From Sclerurus mexicanus (taxonomy: Eukaryota > Chordata > Aves > Passeriformes > Furnariidae): a stretch of 64,000 nucleotides of DNA. How positions within the stretch are numbered: position 1 is the stretch's first letter; each line of letters opens with the position of its first letter. The notes under the pieces were generated by a model that made no database searches, had not been told where the DNA came from, and saw only the letters and a list, made by a program, of their open reading frames with translations. This document shows positions 26,679 to 39,600 of the stretch, piece after piece. The stretch spans positions 250,091-314,090 of the forward strand of contig VWZF01006904.1 in NCBI GenBank assembly GCA_013396755.1, written 5' to 3'. The translations under genes and the position numbers were made by a program.

Positions 26679-27689
26679 AACATTCATCTTCCACTTTGTC
26701 CTCAGCTTCATCAGAAAATCCTATGTGCAACAACTCTAAAACTTCACTGCTGAAGAAATACTTAACTTGCAGCAACTTTGGAACTGAATACTGCAGCGGT
26801 TGCAAATAAGTTCAGCTGAAATATCTAAGGACTAAGGATCTTTCTGCTATGGTTCTTGGCACCAATGAAAAGTTAATTCATAGTTCTCTTCCTGGGAATA
26901 TGAATAATCAAAGTTAAAGGATAGAAAACCTTGGCCAAATCATATCTTCAATTTAACCTCTGTTCAAGTTCATAATGGAAATAAGTTTGCATAAAAAAAT
27001 ACCATCCTCATAACTACCAGAGTTTTCTTAAAACCTCCACCCATCACATTGAAGGAGAAAAAAAAAAAAAGTCAGTGTGAAGGAAGTCTCAATAATCTTT
27101 GCTTTACCCTTCTACATTCAACTACCAATAACAATAACCTCCTCATTACAAAACCTTTTCTAAATATCAACTGAAAAATATCCGTCCTCCTCTCCCTTCC
27201 CACCTCTGTCATCTTCTCCATCTCATAATGTAGTTATTCTACATGATTCATAGCTATCCTGTGATTATTTTAACATCTATGGAAACTGAGTTGTGCTGAG
27301 AAACAGTCCATTTAACAGAGATCCTGTTTTCTGCTGCCTACTATTTCCTGTGTCATTTTGTCTTTCACAGAATTAGGACAGCTCAGACGAAGAGAACCTG
27401 AACCTATCAATAGGTTTGAAAAAAGTAGTTAATCTCTTGCCTCTACCCATGCAGGGTCACTGCTCTTTTTATGTCACTCCTTTCCCTGTACACATAAAGG
27501 AAAACGTGTTTTGAAAGATTTATTGTTGTCAGATATCATTGGCTGTCTTTGTCCAATACTGAAAAGAAAGCATGCTCAGATTTGGCTATAAGGCTCCTTC
27601 TCTGCCTATTTTTCCCAAATTAGAAGATAGCACACAATACATATCAGTGGGCAAGTGTTTTGTGCCTGAGAAACTAGAAGTGCTTTCAA
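26679..27689. other. Unannotated AT-rich sequence
   Basis: Unique-looking sequence with an A tract near 27058 and a pyrimidine-rich patch near 27185-27225. No exon or repeat family is recognised. Confidence 0.6.
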
Positions 27690-27850
27690 AGTACTCATCA
27701 TATTTTATCCTACCCTGGAGAAGAATTTCACATTTTACAGATGAAGAAATCAAGATGAATGATTGAGTCACCCATCCAAAGTAGTGCAGTGCAAATTCAA
27801 GAAGAGAACCCAAGTTCTTTACTGTATCCATTAGGCCATAGGCTTCAATA
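27690..27850 (-). mobile_element. MIR-type SINE relic
   Basis: Read on the plus strand this matches the reverse complement of the MIR consensus in order: a tactcatcatattttatcc block, then the diagnostic cattttacagatgaagaaa, a gagtcaccc block, gagaacccaagttctt, and tatccattaggccata. The element is therefore on the minus strand. It is clearly diverged, as expected for a SINE active in early mammal/amniote ancestors. The overlapping short frames (27572-27867) are by-products. Assignment is from memory of the consensus. A related CORE-SINE is the alternative. Confidence 0.7.
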
Positions 27851-28622
27851 TCAACACTTAGTAACAACAGAAACTCATTTTGTTACTTTTCCTGTTAAAT
27901 TAATCTCTCTGATCAAGCCTGATACTGAGATGTCCCATTACAGAAAGAAGAGATTATTTCTTCTGTGCTAATGAACTGCAATCTTGATCTGAAATGACAG
28001 TACTCCATGAACAGTCAGGGATTTGTATTGCTTGCCATCTGTTCAGTCATGTATAATTTCAAAGAGAAAAGCATCAACTAAGCTAAATGAACAATTTTGT
28101 GATTTGAGCTCTGTAGGTCATTTATCTCTGAAGATTCAAGATAATTTGGCTATAATAACTACCACATTTTTATTATCAAATGCACAATATAAGGAAATTT
28201 TATTTTCTATAAAAAGTTTCAAATACTAAGAACCATAGAGACTTTTTTAGATGCTAAATATCTGCAGCTCACACTGATTTCACAGTAGTAGTGAGTGGTC
28301 AACATCTTTTGACTTTTTAAGAAGATAAAAATAACAGCAACAAATCAAGTCTGATAAGCCAATGATCTGCTTGTCAATTTGTAATGAGGTAATAGATCTT
28401 TCAGAATTTTACTCGTCCACTTATTTTCCTTTTATGTTATCTGGCTCTGGAACATTGTATTTTTGCTATAGGCACTATTAAGAGAGGTTTAAGAAGAAAA
28501 GAAGAGATAAATTTTTTATTTGTTCTACTCTTTGATATTCCGTTCTTCTGCTCCTGAAAAAGAACACTGTGATTATTCAAACAGTATAGATAGTCCAACA
28601 TATTGAGTCTGAACTTATGTTT
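27851..28622. other. Unannotated AT-rich sequence
   Basis: No gene or repeat family recognised between the MIR relic and the 36-bp duplication. Confidence 0.6.
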
Positions 28623-28696
28623 AATGGAAGCTCTGAAACATAATTTCAATGGTTAGAGAATGGAAGCTCTGAAACATAATTTCAATGGTTAGAGAA
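28623..28696. repeat. Exact 36-bp tandem duplication
   Basis: A 36-bp unit (28623-28658) is repeated immediately and without mismatch (28659-28694), followed by AA that starts a third copy. Perfect identity means it is very recent or is an assembly artefact. It has no coding role. Confidence 0.93.
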
Positions 28697-31600
28697 CAGT
28701 AGGATGTTGTTATGCTCCTGGAATGAACCCGGCACCACTAGTAGGCCAGGATTCTAAGAGGACTTATTCAGTATCCACTACAACCTGAAACAGTTACTGA
28801 CCAAAAGGAAATTTAGACACAACCTACTCCTGGGAGAAAAACTGTAGCATTTAGTTCTAGTTCTCTAGAACCAAGTATTCTTTAGATTAAAAGGCCCGCT
28901 GAAAGAGTAATTCTAACAGTAATATTTGGATCTACTTATAAGAAATTAAAATAGAGGAGTCATAAGCCCAAGGATTCAATCTTGAACTGATCAGCACAGT
29001 AGCAGTTAGGATGCTTCATTTTGTTTTGTTTCAAAATTTAGCTCCAGAAATTAAGTGGCAGTCAAGAATTCAGTAGAGAAAGAGCAATCTAATTATTGTA
29101 TTGGAAAAAGAGGAAGATATTAAGTAAAAGTATTTGGAATTATAATCAGTCAAGGAATCCAGTGTGACTTCCAGGATTGGTGTAGAGGTAAAAGGGTGGG
29201 TATTTATATTTCTAACCAGTTTGAAAACTAGCTCACCTCTGAAACTATGCTTTTAGTATCTGAATGTCAGGAATGACTTTGAACACTGAGCTAACCTTGC
29301 AGAAGATAGCCACCTAAAAAAACACAATGGAAACTGCTTCCATAGCTGGCACTTTAGTATGCTAAGGCTGAAGTGTGCCACAGAGTAAATAACCTGTCTT
29401 TCATACTACTTTTGGAAATAGCCTAGGCACAGAGTTCAATCATGCTGTCCAGAACCTGAAATTCAGACATACCTGGATTTGGCAGTTTCATTCAGAACTA
29501 ACTCTGCTCACAAAATCAGAGCCTATATAGAAATAAATTTTGGAAATGAATTGACAATTAAGGTAAAATAGAAAGGGTGTGCAGGCAAGTTCATTTCACT
29601 GAGAGAATGAAGGGACATCTTGCTTAATGATGTTTCTGTTTTCCCTTTACCTTAGGAGTCTTTACCCAGAAGCTCACTGCCCAATTCATTATATTTCCAC
29701 TTTATTGTTATGGCCTGACATCTCTGACCATTAAAAAACATTTATCATTATGAATTGTGAAGTGATGCAAAATGAAGCAATGATCCATTTCCAGTTTGAT
29801 AACCAGAATGACTGAAAGAAATAATGATGATCAGACTGCTGTTCAAATGCCTGAGCCTTTAATGATCAAAGGAGTATGTTATTCCCTCTAACTAAGCTAT
29901 CCAGCCTTCTTTTTTAGGTAGTTAGGGATGAGCACTCAATAGTGTATTGGATTCACTTATAAATTGTAAAGCAGTCAAAACATGAAGTTGCTACTTAAAC
30001 CCCACTGTTCATAACACACTCTGTTATCTCCCTGCTCTTCTTTGAGAAACAGGACAAAAGCACAAGTGCATTTTTTCAGTGCTTTGTTACTTAAATTTAT
30101 TTATAAAACTGAAATGTGGTCAGAGTTCATACACACAAATGGAGAAAAGCAGAGGAATTACCCTTCTTCTTCAGAGAAAGGAATGTGTTCAAATGTACAT
30201 TCAAATCCTGACACATCCTCCTGAACTGAAACTATTGAGGAGAAACTGCTCATTTCCGCATATACTCTATTTCTTTTTAACGTGAGCTTTCCCTCATCTT
30301 CACCTATTTCTGCTTTCTTCTTTCACCCTCTCAAACTGGGAACCAGATCCATTTATAAAACAACTAAAACTGTTATGTAACTTTTTTAATTACCTTAAAC
30401 ACCCTGGATATATTGTAATGGACAATAAGAATAAACCGTGACATAAGCATTCCCTTTTCGTATTTTTTATGTATGTACAAGTATTTTCCTTACACTTATT
30501 CTCTTATTCTAATTAAGCCTTCTCAGAATCCCTTGTTCCTAAAAATTCTTTTCCTGTCCAAGTTTTCTAAGTAAAACACTTCATTCAAGTGTCTCAGTTC
30601 CTTTAATTTTATTCTTTTTTGACATGAGCAGTAGTGGATTCTAAATGTATAAGGCTACATGAAGGCAAAAACATCACATTTCTGTCATTTGAACCTTTCA
30701 TCTGCATTTCATTTAAAGCTATGGAGCACTAGCATCTGCATTAATTTTCCATGAATATAAAGCTATTACTAAGAGAGCAGGATTTCTGGTAAATCAACAG
30801 GACATTATTTACTCAATAGCCAAACAGTTTCTACTTAGGGCAACACCTTTTAACATTAATCAGTATACTAGAGGTTTTTCCTCTCCCTGTTTTTCGTTTA
30901 AGATCACATTGCATCAATTACCACTTGTGACATATTTCCTTAGAGCATGAAGCTCTACTGAAATCCAAGTGACACGGTAAAGAGTGAACAGAGAAACTTC
31001 CAAAGTTCAGGATGCCTTACACTGATATCTATACTTTTTACAGGGTACCATTCTGCAGGATGGGTGTCACTGACAATTGTACATGTCAAATGAAAAATGA
31101 CTGTAGTATATATAAAGAGAGGTATGCACCTACTTTTGTGCTCGGTTTTAGTATTATGCAATACAACAGGAAAGGATGGTATGTTTTTCAAGGGATGGTA
31201 TGTCAAGGACACCAGACTGTTCCTCCTTCCTCTTCACAAAGCTCAAATATTATGTTCTATGTCAGTTCATAGCATGTACAATCAGGCTAACTATAGGAAC
31301 TTCTTCCCAGAATAAGACTTCTAGAACCACCAAGGAATTCAAACATGATTGCCTAGACTACAAAGTACTACATGGTTAGCATAGATGATATTCCTGGTAA
31401 AACAAATCACAGTTTGATTCATTGGTCTCTGACATGGAACCACAACTGGGATAATCTAAAGAAAACCTTTCTGAAATAAAACAGATTGAAGGAACTGGTG
31501 AAAACAGTTTTCCCTCTGGATACAGTACTCTCTTCTGATGTCAAGGGCATCATATTCTAAGTTTAGACTAGACTTAACTTGGGAAAACAATGTATGAGAA

Positions 31601-31865
31601 AGACATCAAACTGAAAGATTCATTAAAATTACTTTAGAAACTGCTTATTCCACCTACTCAAACATCAAGATGCAGATACTGCAGTATTTGCTTACTTGCA
31701 TATAAAGTTACTTTGAAGTTAGTGATTGTTCTCACATTTGACCCTCCTACCTCCTCAAAGAATATTCTACATTTTAATAACCATACTCATAGCCATGAAA
31801 CTTCAAAGATATTTTACCCAATAAAAAATTTTTGTCAAGTCATGGGTGCTATTCAGGACAGATTA
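28697..31865. other. Unannotated AT-rich sequence
   Basis: No gene, SINE, LINE or LTR is recognised. Overlapping open frames on both strands near 30955-31379 reach only 86 codons and carry no motif. Pyrimidine-rich patches lie around 30265-30330 and 30520-30560. Confidence 0.55.
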
Positions 31866-32005
31866 CCATGGAATCACTGAAACATTGAGGCTAATAAGTA
31901 CCATGGGGTACTCAACCACTTCCCTGGGCAGACTGTTCCAATGCCTTATGACCCTTTCCATAAAGAATTTTTTCTTAATATCCAAACTGGTCAAGCTGAC
32001 AAGAC
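31866..32005 (-). mobile_element. CR1 LINE fragment (3' region)
   Basis: Plus-strand text such as gaatcactgaaacattgagg, ctcaaccacttccctgggca, ctgttccaatgcc and ataaagaattttttcttaatatccaa follows the reverse complement of the avian CR1 3' region. The element therefore runs on the minus strand. It is short, 5'-truncated and diverged, with part of the segment between the first two blocks missing. No reverse transcriptase coding remains. Confidence 0.8.
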
Positions 32006-32240
32006 TTCAACACCATGCTCTTCGTTGTAGGAGTGGAGGTGGCTGCCATCCCACTTGGCTCCACCCCACATCTCTGCAGCTGCACCTCCCAGCTGGGCTT
32101 GGCACTCCCTGAGGGTTTTCCAGCTCAGGAAACATCCCCTCTTCTGTTACAGGATGGCCAACAGCAGAGCAGTTCAACTTGGCAAGTGATGTTATTAGCA
32201 AAGGATCTTCCCAACCCAGCATCTTCTGGTTTTTAATGTA
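32006..32240. other. G+C-rich segment of unknown origin beside a CR1
   Basis: About 235 bp that are distinctly richer in G+C than the flanks and contain ccacttggctccacccc, ctgcacctcccagctggg and ccctgagggttttccagctc. It starts where the CR1 homology stops, so it may be the pre-insertion target or another old repeat. Short frames are open on both strands (73-80 codons). I could not assign it. Confidence 0.45.
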
Positions 32241-35160
32241 AGATCCCATGATAATATACTAATGCATGTGCAATGTTAATATAATTTGCTCAATTGAAAA
32301 AATTCCAAAATAATTTTCAAACTCAAATTATTGAGGCAACTTGAAAATAAAAAGGTCACTTCTAATTTAAGCTTTTGTATGTGATATGTCTTCGTCATTC
32401 CTGGAGGATAGAACTACCCAATCCTCCTCCCCAGAAATCTTCAATTATTACCCGTAATTTTTTGCATCAAACTGGATCTGAACCAGTATCCAGATAGATA
32501 CTCAGGTTCTCTCAGTCATTAGAATCAAAGACAACTTACTTGCTGGCAAAGCTTTTCCAACTTTCATGGCAGAGACACAAACTATTTGACTGTTGTCACT
32601 TTATGTTATTTTTTGCTAATGATTTAAGTTAGTTTGTAAGCTACTTAGATCAGGTTTTGTAGCTTTAATACCAAATGTCACACAGAATTATAATCTGACA
32701 TACAAATGTTAATATAACAACAATTGAGCCTGTTGGCATCTCCAAATTCTGATCTATCAATGGCTGTCAACATGAGTCAGTACTAAGAGCATACTTAGCA
32801 TAAGAAATACTTTACAATTTTTTCCATGGGTTGAAAAATATTGCTTTTTCTTTCCTCTTCTTTTTGCAGATCTAGGTTCTCTCAACCTATTTACATTTAA
32901 TTTTGGAAAGGTTCTACAGGGCTTTCTTCCAGAATTTTTGAACGTCCTTATTCCCTTAAGTTTCACCCAATTTTTCATTGAAATAAATCTGTATGAGTTG
33001 TTGTATAATGAGGTCTCATTTCTATGGCAATACTTACGAACACAAAGCAGATTCTTCTCAACAAGTAGAGGTGACAGTTTTAGCAAGTGACTAAAATATT
33101 TACCAAGCTAGAGTACTAACCTTGCTGGATTAAAACCAGAACAAATTAAAAGTAGCTGCCAGACAGAGTTTAGATGGTCTTGCTGTCTGTAAGCTTTCTG
33201 CAGGTCTAATCCAATTCTTTAAATAGCCTATTATTCCCTTCATCCCAAAAAGACAGTAGGCGTTCCTCATCAGGTTGAAAAATCAGCCTGAGGCTTTTCT
33301 CTGTGAAGAACAAAATAGTTTTGAAAATGACCAGACAGTACTTCAAACAAAAGAAATTCTTCAAAAGTCAGGCTACTAGATATGGTTGATACACTCCCTA
33401 TATTTCCATAGAAGAAAAATTTTGTTATGAATATTTCAGGCAAAAATGTGCAAATATTATTGGAGATGGTTTGGCATAAGTGTTATATTTAAGAAAAAAT
33501 AACTTTAGAGGACTGTAAGCATCAGAAAACCAGAGCTGTTTTTATAGAATAATGTATTTCTGCTGCAATTTATGCTAAATTTATTTTACTTTCTGGATCT
33601 GTAGAAAAGTTTTGGGTTGGTTTTTTTTTTTTTTTCATTAAATTCATTCTCTGTCAGTGACAAAGTGCTAGGAATGGAGAATGAATTTTTCATGAGAAAA
33701 CACTGCTGAGGCTATGACAGGGTCAAACTCTTCCCCCTGAGCTCTGCCAATGTACCTTAATGTTTTCCTCAAAGCTCTACCTCTTGGAGTCAAATTGTGG
33801 TGAAATATTCAAACTGTTCCTCACATGTTCTTCCCTGATGAATGTTGAAAAAGTTCTAGTTACATCTGCAGGAACAGAACCAAACATCTTTAAATGCTGT
33901 ACAATAGCTACCAAACAATCATTTTTGTTGTTATTTTTTTACTAGTAGACACATTCTGAAAGCCTCAGAAAAAGGTCCACCACCCCAATAAGTATTTAAT
34001 TTCCTTAAAAGTGTCTAAATGAAAAAAAATCATAAACATGATTGGCAGGGATTTTTCAGTTCCAAAGATCCACAGCAGAAACTTAGATATGTCAGAAACA
34101 AAGACTGTTGGATAGCTTACATTTTTTTCCCCTCTACTATATATTTTTAAAATATATTTGAAATCAAGTTTGCCTTCTAGCGGGAACTCTTCAAGATTTA
34201 TTACAGACACTGCAATTACTAAAGACTATCTGATGACTTCTAAGAGATGAATGAGGGACTTTAGACCAGGTCATAGCATTCAAATACATTTCACACTAGT
34301 TAATTCAGCACTGAGCCCAAGGACTCCATTGGCCTCTGATCTGGGGTACCAGTTCCTTTCCAGGTCAGCACAAAAAACATCAGTGTGGCATAGGTAAAGA
34401 AAATTTTCTAGCTCTGTTTCTGTTCCTGCTCAAAGCTTAGAATGAGGTTTCCACTCTCATCCTGCTTAGTCTGTCAGACTCTTAAAACTATTTTGTCCAA
34501 AATTTTGCATTCTTCTTTATTCTAGTCCATGTGATTCTGAATTCCTATTCTCCTTTTATATTTCCTCAGCAAGCTGTCACTCATGTACACAGTGTTCATT
34601 GGGATTTTTGTAGACACTTGATCCACAAGAAAGAACCACTGTCTATGTCTATTTCAAATTTAACTTCTCTCCAAAATGAAGTCTTGGCCAGTCTGTTCAA
34701 TGTGTATGACCCACACGTGAAACACAACTAAAGCAGTGTTTCTAATTAATTGTTTTTCACCAACATTATCCTACTTCTCTTATTGCCAGACCTATCCCAA
34801 AGTTAGAAGCAGACATTATGAAGACATGACTGCTACGCAGATATGAGGAGAGCGATCTGTTGTGTAAGCAGTAGCACATGCTACTACACCCTTGACACTT
34901 GTCATCTTTCTTCTTACTGCCTCTGTTTTCACATGCTATGAAGAGGCTGTCTCCCTGCTCCAGCTGACCAACTTCATCTTTCCAATTGTGCCTATTCATC
35001 ATTTTTACCATGCTGTCCTTCTCCCTTTTGGAAAATATTCATCAGAAACATTCTCTACATCACTTCATTAGCAAGCCTGATATTCCTCTTTAAAAATATT
35101 TACTCTGACATCTACCAGTTTGTTCTGCCTGAAGAAAATGCATTGATGATGTGAATGCTC
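32241..35160. other. Unannotated AT-rich sequence
   Basis: No gene recognised. It contains a T run at about 33621 and unremarkable short frames. A minus-strand frame (32757-33086, 109 codons) is basic (Arg/Lys-rich) but carries no known motif. Confidence 0.55.
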
Positions 35161-35305
35161 CACTCCTGGAAGTACTCAAGGCCAGGTTGGATGAAACTCT
35201 GAGAAACCTGATCTAGTAGAAGGTGTCCCTACTTGTGGCAGGTGGGTTGGAACTAGATGATTTTTAAGGTCACTTCCAACGCAGGACATTCTATGATTAT
35301 ATGAT
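35161..35305 (+). mobile_element. CR1 LINE 3' end with terminal repeats
   Basis: The segment reads ctggaagtactcaaggccagg, ttggatgaaactctgag, aacctgatctagtagaaggtgtccct, ggttggaactagatgattttt, aaggtcacttccaac and then attctatgattatatgat. This is the classic avian CR1 3' untranslated end with its 8-bp ATTCTATG/ATTATATG tail. It is on the plus strand and 5'-truncated to about 145 bp, as most CR1 copies are. It is the strongest single marker that this is bird (or at least sauropsid) DNA. Confidence 0.93.
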
Positions 35306-35880
35306 AGCAGGCCACTGTGTGCTTGTATCATACCTAATACATAGACCAACATTAATCCATACTTTCTCTGTTTGTCATCACATTTGTAGTACAAACTGTT
35401 CATGCTAAGAACAAACTGATTTTTTAATGAGATATTTTGTAAAGGGGATATGTAAATGGATCCTTTAGACATTTATAGGAGACAGATAAGGTATTTCATG
35501 GAAGAATATATTTTAGATTAGTATTTTCAAGATATTGTTATTATTGAAAGATTTCTTGTACCTGATAAAAATAATTGTATGCCATTATTTTGTGTCTAAC
35601 ATAACAGGAGATTGAGCTTTACATAATCAAAATGTTCAGTTTTAGTTTGTTTTTAAATCTTTTCAGTTTACATTGCCACTCACTTTGCTCAAGTAAATAC
35701 TGAGATGTAAGACATGGCACTATTAAATTATTTTTCTGCCTGCTTGCTGGCCTTCATAAATACCTAGCCATGTAAACTGCATATCAAATGTAGCTTCAGC
35801 TTTTAAAACCAATGGCCAAGTAGCTTAAACCCTGCTATAGTCTTTTCATCGTGGCATATCCTTTATTCCTAATTATGCTA

Positions 35881-35918
35881 TATGCTAGAGATTTGCTGAT
35901 AAGCAGCACATCTACTAA
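35881..35918 (+). repeat. 38-bp dispersed direct repeat, copy 1
   Basis: The stretch tatgctagagatttgctgat plus aagcag is identical to 38906-38931, and the next 12 bases differ only by three C/T transitions. Flanks on both sides are unrelated. The source family is unknown. Confidence 0.85.
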
Positions 35919-36364
35919 CGAGTTTAGAAACAGAAACTCTGATACAAATCCAAATAATATTTTTTTGCTAAGCTACTTTTATAGGTAGAAAAAAATATAT
36001 AACCCAACATAAAGTACAATTTCCAGTTATTCACCTTTTTAATATTCCAGTATATCATAATCAAGTTAGAAAACCAATCAGACTGGTAACCTCCTGTTAA
36101 AGCTCTTCCTGTACATATTTGGTCTGGTTGAGATGGAGTTCATTTTCCCCATATCAGCCCCCATAATGCTGTGCTGTGTATTGGTGGCTGGAAAGGTGTT
36201 GATAGCACACCAGTGTTTTGGCTATTGCTGAGCAGTGCTGGCACAGCATCAGTGCTGTCTCTCCCACATTCTGCCCCTCTTCACTAGGCTGGCAAGATCT
36301 TGGGAGGGAGACAGCTGAGCCAAACTGACCAAGGGGAGATTGCATACCATGTGACATCAGCTCA

Positions 36365-36372
36365 TATATAAA
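36365..36372 (+). promoter_or_regulatory. TATA box of the ERVL-type LTR
   Basis: TATATAAA within catatataaaagc, at the position expected in this LTR family and about 130 bp before AATAAA at 36501. Whether it is still active cannot be told from sequence. Confidence 0.6.
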
Positions 36373-36500
36373 AGCAAAGAAAAGAAGGAAGAAAGGAGGG
36401 CCTTTTCTAGTTACATTTGCCTTTCAGAGCAACCACTACACATGCTGGAGCTCTGCTTCCTGGGAAGTGGCCAGACATCCCTTGCTGATGGGAAATAGAG

Positions 36501-36506
36501 AATAAA
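36501..36506 (+). terminator. Polyadenylation signal in the ERVL-type LTR
   Basis: AATAAA directly upstream of a T/G-rich stretch (tctttgttttgttttgc), the normal arrangement for a cleavage and polyadenylation site. It could end transcripts that read through on the plus strand. Confidence 0.5.
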
Positions 36507-36691
36507 ATCTTTGTTTTGTTTTGCTTTGTTTTTCTTTGCTTATGTATGCACAATTTTTTGCTTCTTTTTAGTATATTGTCTTAACCTAAGAGTTATTTTC
36601 TGTTTTATTTTCTCTTCCCTGTCCAGCAGAGGAACAGGAGTGATAGAGTGCCTTCATGGGCACGTGACATCCACATGGCATCAACCCACCA

Positions 36692-39600
36692 CCCTGGATC
36701 ACACTACTTAAAGGGGAGGTAGCTAAAAATCCAATTGGAAGTTGGGTTTTGTCAGTTTATCAAATACCAGTAACATCATCTTAAATATGGATTTTCTGTC
36801 TCCTTCCCACAGCAAGTGTTTTGCACATCTTGCTCATGGTTTATCGCATAGAAAGCCCACATCACATTTAAATAGGTGGCTTATTGTCCTTTCCATTTCA
36901 AAATATTAAACCATCTCTGCTTTCTTGCCAAAATGGGCACAATTGGTCACCTGTGGTAGTTTTTTCCTCAAGTAGTTTCATTTACTAAACAAGAAAAACA
37001 GCATTATTATTTGTGAGTAATGCTTCCTTATTTGCAATTTTTTTCTGAAATTCTTGAAAGATAAGGAAAGAGCAATGCATAAATCACAAGACTAAAGGTA
37101 AATACAAGATAAATAACACAACATGAACAAAGATTCAGGAAAGACACTCAAGTCTCCATGTTTACAAGATGGCTTAAACCCATTACAATCCTGCTAAGGA
37201 CTTGTGACCCCTGACCTTTCCCCAAGTGGAAGCAGCCACTCAAGCAACAAGATTAGTTTGCTTGACTGCAGCCTGCACTACATGTTTCACATTGTCTTCC
37301 CAACTCTGATGGCAGGTTCTAAAACTGTCCCGTCAAAGTCCATCCTGTGAGTACAATAACAATGAAAGGGTCAAGAAAATAATTTTCGTGACCATATCAT
37401 TAACAGTGTGTTACAAAGTGCACAAAAATGATAGGGTTCTTCCCCACTTGTGAAGTTGTTGGGAAGCACTTAACCATTCTATTAAGTACCATAATTTCAG
37501 TATCTATTTTCTCTCTTGTGCATTTTCTATTCTTTTGCTTCCAGCTTCAGCTCCAGAAAAAGCAAACTTCTTTCAGATTTCCCAGAGCCAACTGAAAGGC
37601 TTTCTTAGCTTAATAGCCTTCCAGCCAGTGAAGACAAGTTGTATTGTCTTGTTTGTCACACATATATTCAAATTTTGAAGTTATCAAGTAATGAGGCAAA
37701 GCACAGAAAACATAGTGGAGGGGAAATAAAGTTGGGATGGGGGAGAAAGAAATTGGAAGATTATTAATAGCTATCTTCCAGGTGCCAGAGCATTTTATGG
37801 TTCAATTAACTTAAGGAGAACTTTTGAATATTCAGCACTTTAAAAAGGCAATAAAACATTTAGTGGTAATTGAAAACTTGTCTGCCTCTGTGTGAACAAC
37901 ATAGATGGATTCCTAATCAGTTCCTAAACTCAATATTTTTAAAGTAGAACATACACTTTTTGTAAATTCATGTAAGGAAACAAAAATCTGTAGAAAGAAA
38001 TGTAAGGATGTACCAAATAATTTTGATTATATTTCTGTCTGTGTTGTGGACTGAGTGCACAACCCCTTGCAAAGTCCATAAACATAAATTTTTGAAGTTT
38101 TGGCATAAGAATACACAGCAGCTCCAGTTGCACAAAAGTCACGATGCTCAAGAATTCTGAATTCTTGACTCTCCTTTGTTCTTTACAAGATCTGATACAG
38201 TCCAGCAATAAATGTCATAGAAAAGTCCTCATCCAGAAGAGGGTAAAATGCAGGACAAAAGCATTGCATTTTTAGGAGACAATTCTCTGCGATCAAGGTG
38301 AATATTCAGCCAATGTGAACAAAATTTGTCCTGAGCAAAGATGAAGCTAAAAAGAGAAACAGCAAAAAGAAAATAAAGAGGATGATTTTTGGAAGTAAAC
38401 TAATTGCAAACGTTGACTAGATTAACTTCTGTCATTAATACACAAATGCTGCATAAAGAAAAGTTAATTCCTTCCATCAGGGTGGGGTGAGTGTGCGCAA
38501 ATGAAATCACTCAGTAAGCCTGTACAGCACAAGCTACAGCAATTATAAATACCAACTGTAAATAAATAAGGGCTTTCCTATTTGCTTCATGATAATTATA
38601 GGTATTCAACTTAATATATATGTTGGCAGCATTAAGAAGTTTGATAAACTATGGCAGGCACAGTCTGGATGATGGAAGGACAACCTGAAATGTCAGAAGC
38701 CAGTGTGCTACATACTCCTGCAATTTAAATCACTGTGAAGTATCATGTTCACTGCTCTTACAAGTAATTTCATACATGCAATTTCTTGTCTTCAGCTTGA
38801 TTTGTAAAGAAGTTCTGACATGAAAATTTGATTCTTTTAAATATGCTCTGCAACAGAAACAGATTTCCTCCCTGTCCTCCTTTTTGGGTTCTCATCATCA
38901 TCCTGTATGCTAGAGATTTGCTGATAAGCAGTATATCTATTAAAAAGAAGGCTTGGAGAAAAAAATAAAGTTAACCTGAATTTCATTTACAAATATTCAA
39001 TTCAAAACTCAAATTATTTTGAGATAAAAAGGGAACATTTCAAATACTGATTCTTTACAGAAGAGGATTTCAGACACCATAGTATTTTGCATTAAGAGGG
39101 TTTTTTAAATCATGTATTTCATTCATAATGTATTTTTTTTTTAAATTACTGAACTTATGAAGAAAAACAGTTAAATTGAGTAGTCAAAAATATTTTAAAG
39201 AATGAATTAACACTACATGTCTCATTTCAGGCATGAGGGAGGAACTGTTTTGGCTGATCCTGAAATGATCTTTTTTCTTTTCATTACTTTTCTGTTCTGC
39301 ATTCAAATTGAATGTATTTCATTTTTCCTTTTCTACTATATTTAGCTTATCTGATTTTCCAAACTGCAGCAGGGGGAGCTACCCAGAGAATATTTATTTG
39401 AGCAAGCTATTAGGCAAAGAGAAGAAAACAGCAAAAAGCTGAAATAACACCAGACACAATGGAATTATGTTCTGTTATTCCTGACTAGGGATTTTAAAAT
39501 TTCATATGAATACTTTTTTAAATGTAGCAATTATCTCTCTTAGATAACAATGGGAATGATAGACCTAAACAAACTTTGATATCATGTTGTATGTAAACAT

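Larger units (their letters stand above)
36120..36691 (+). mobile_element. ERVL-type endogenous retrovirus LTR (solo)
   Basis: This is an LTR of about 570 bp starting TGGTCTGGTTGAGATGGAG. It contains a TTGGCTATTGCTGAGCAGTGC-like block, an accaaggggagattgcatac block, TATATAAA (36365-36372) and AATAAA (36501-36506). It ends near catcaacccaccac, close to the usual ccaaccc...CA end of this family. The layout matches an LTR class common in birds that I remember as ERVL. No matching target duplication is visible beside the ends, and no internal viral genes follow, so it is an old solo LTR. Its last ~90 bp resemble the end of the LTR at 48420-49425. Open frames inside it are by-products. Confidence 0.8.
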
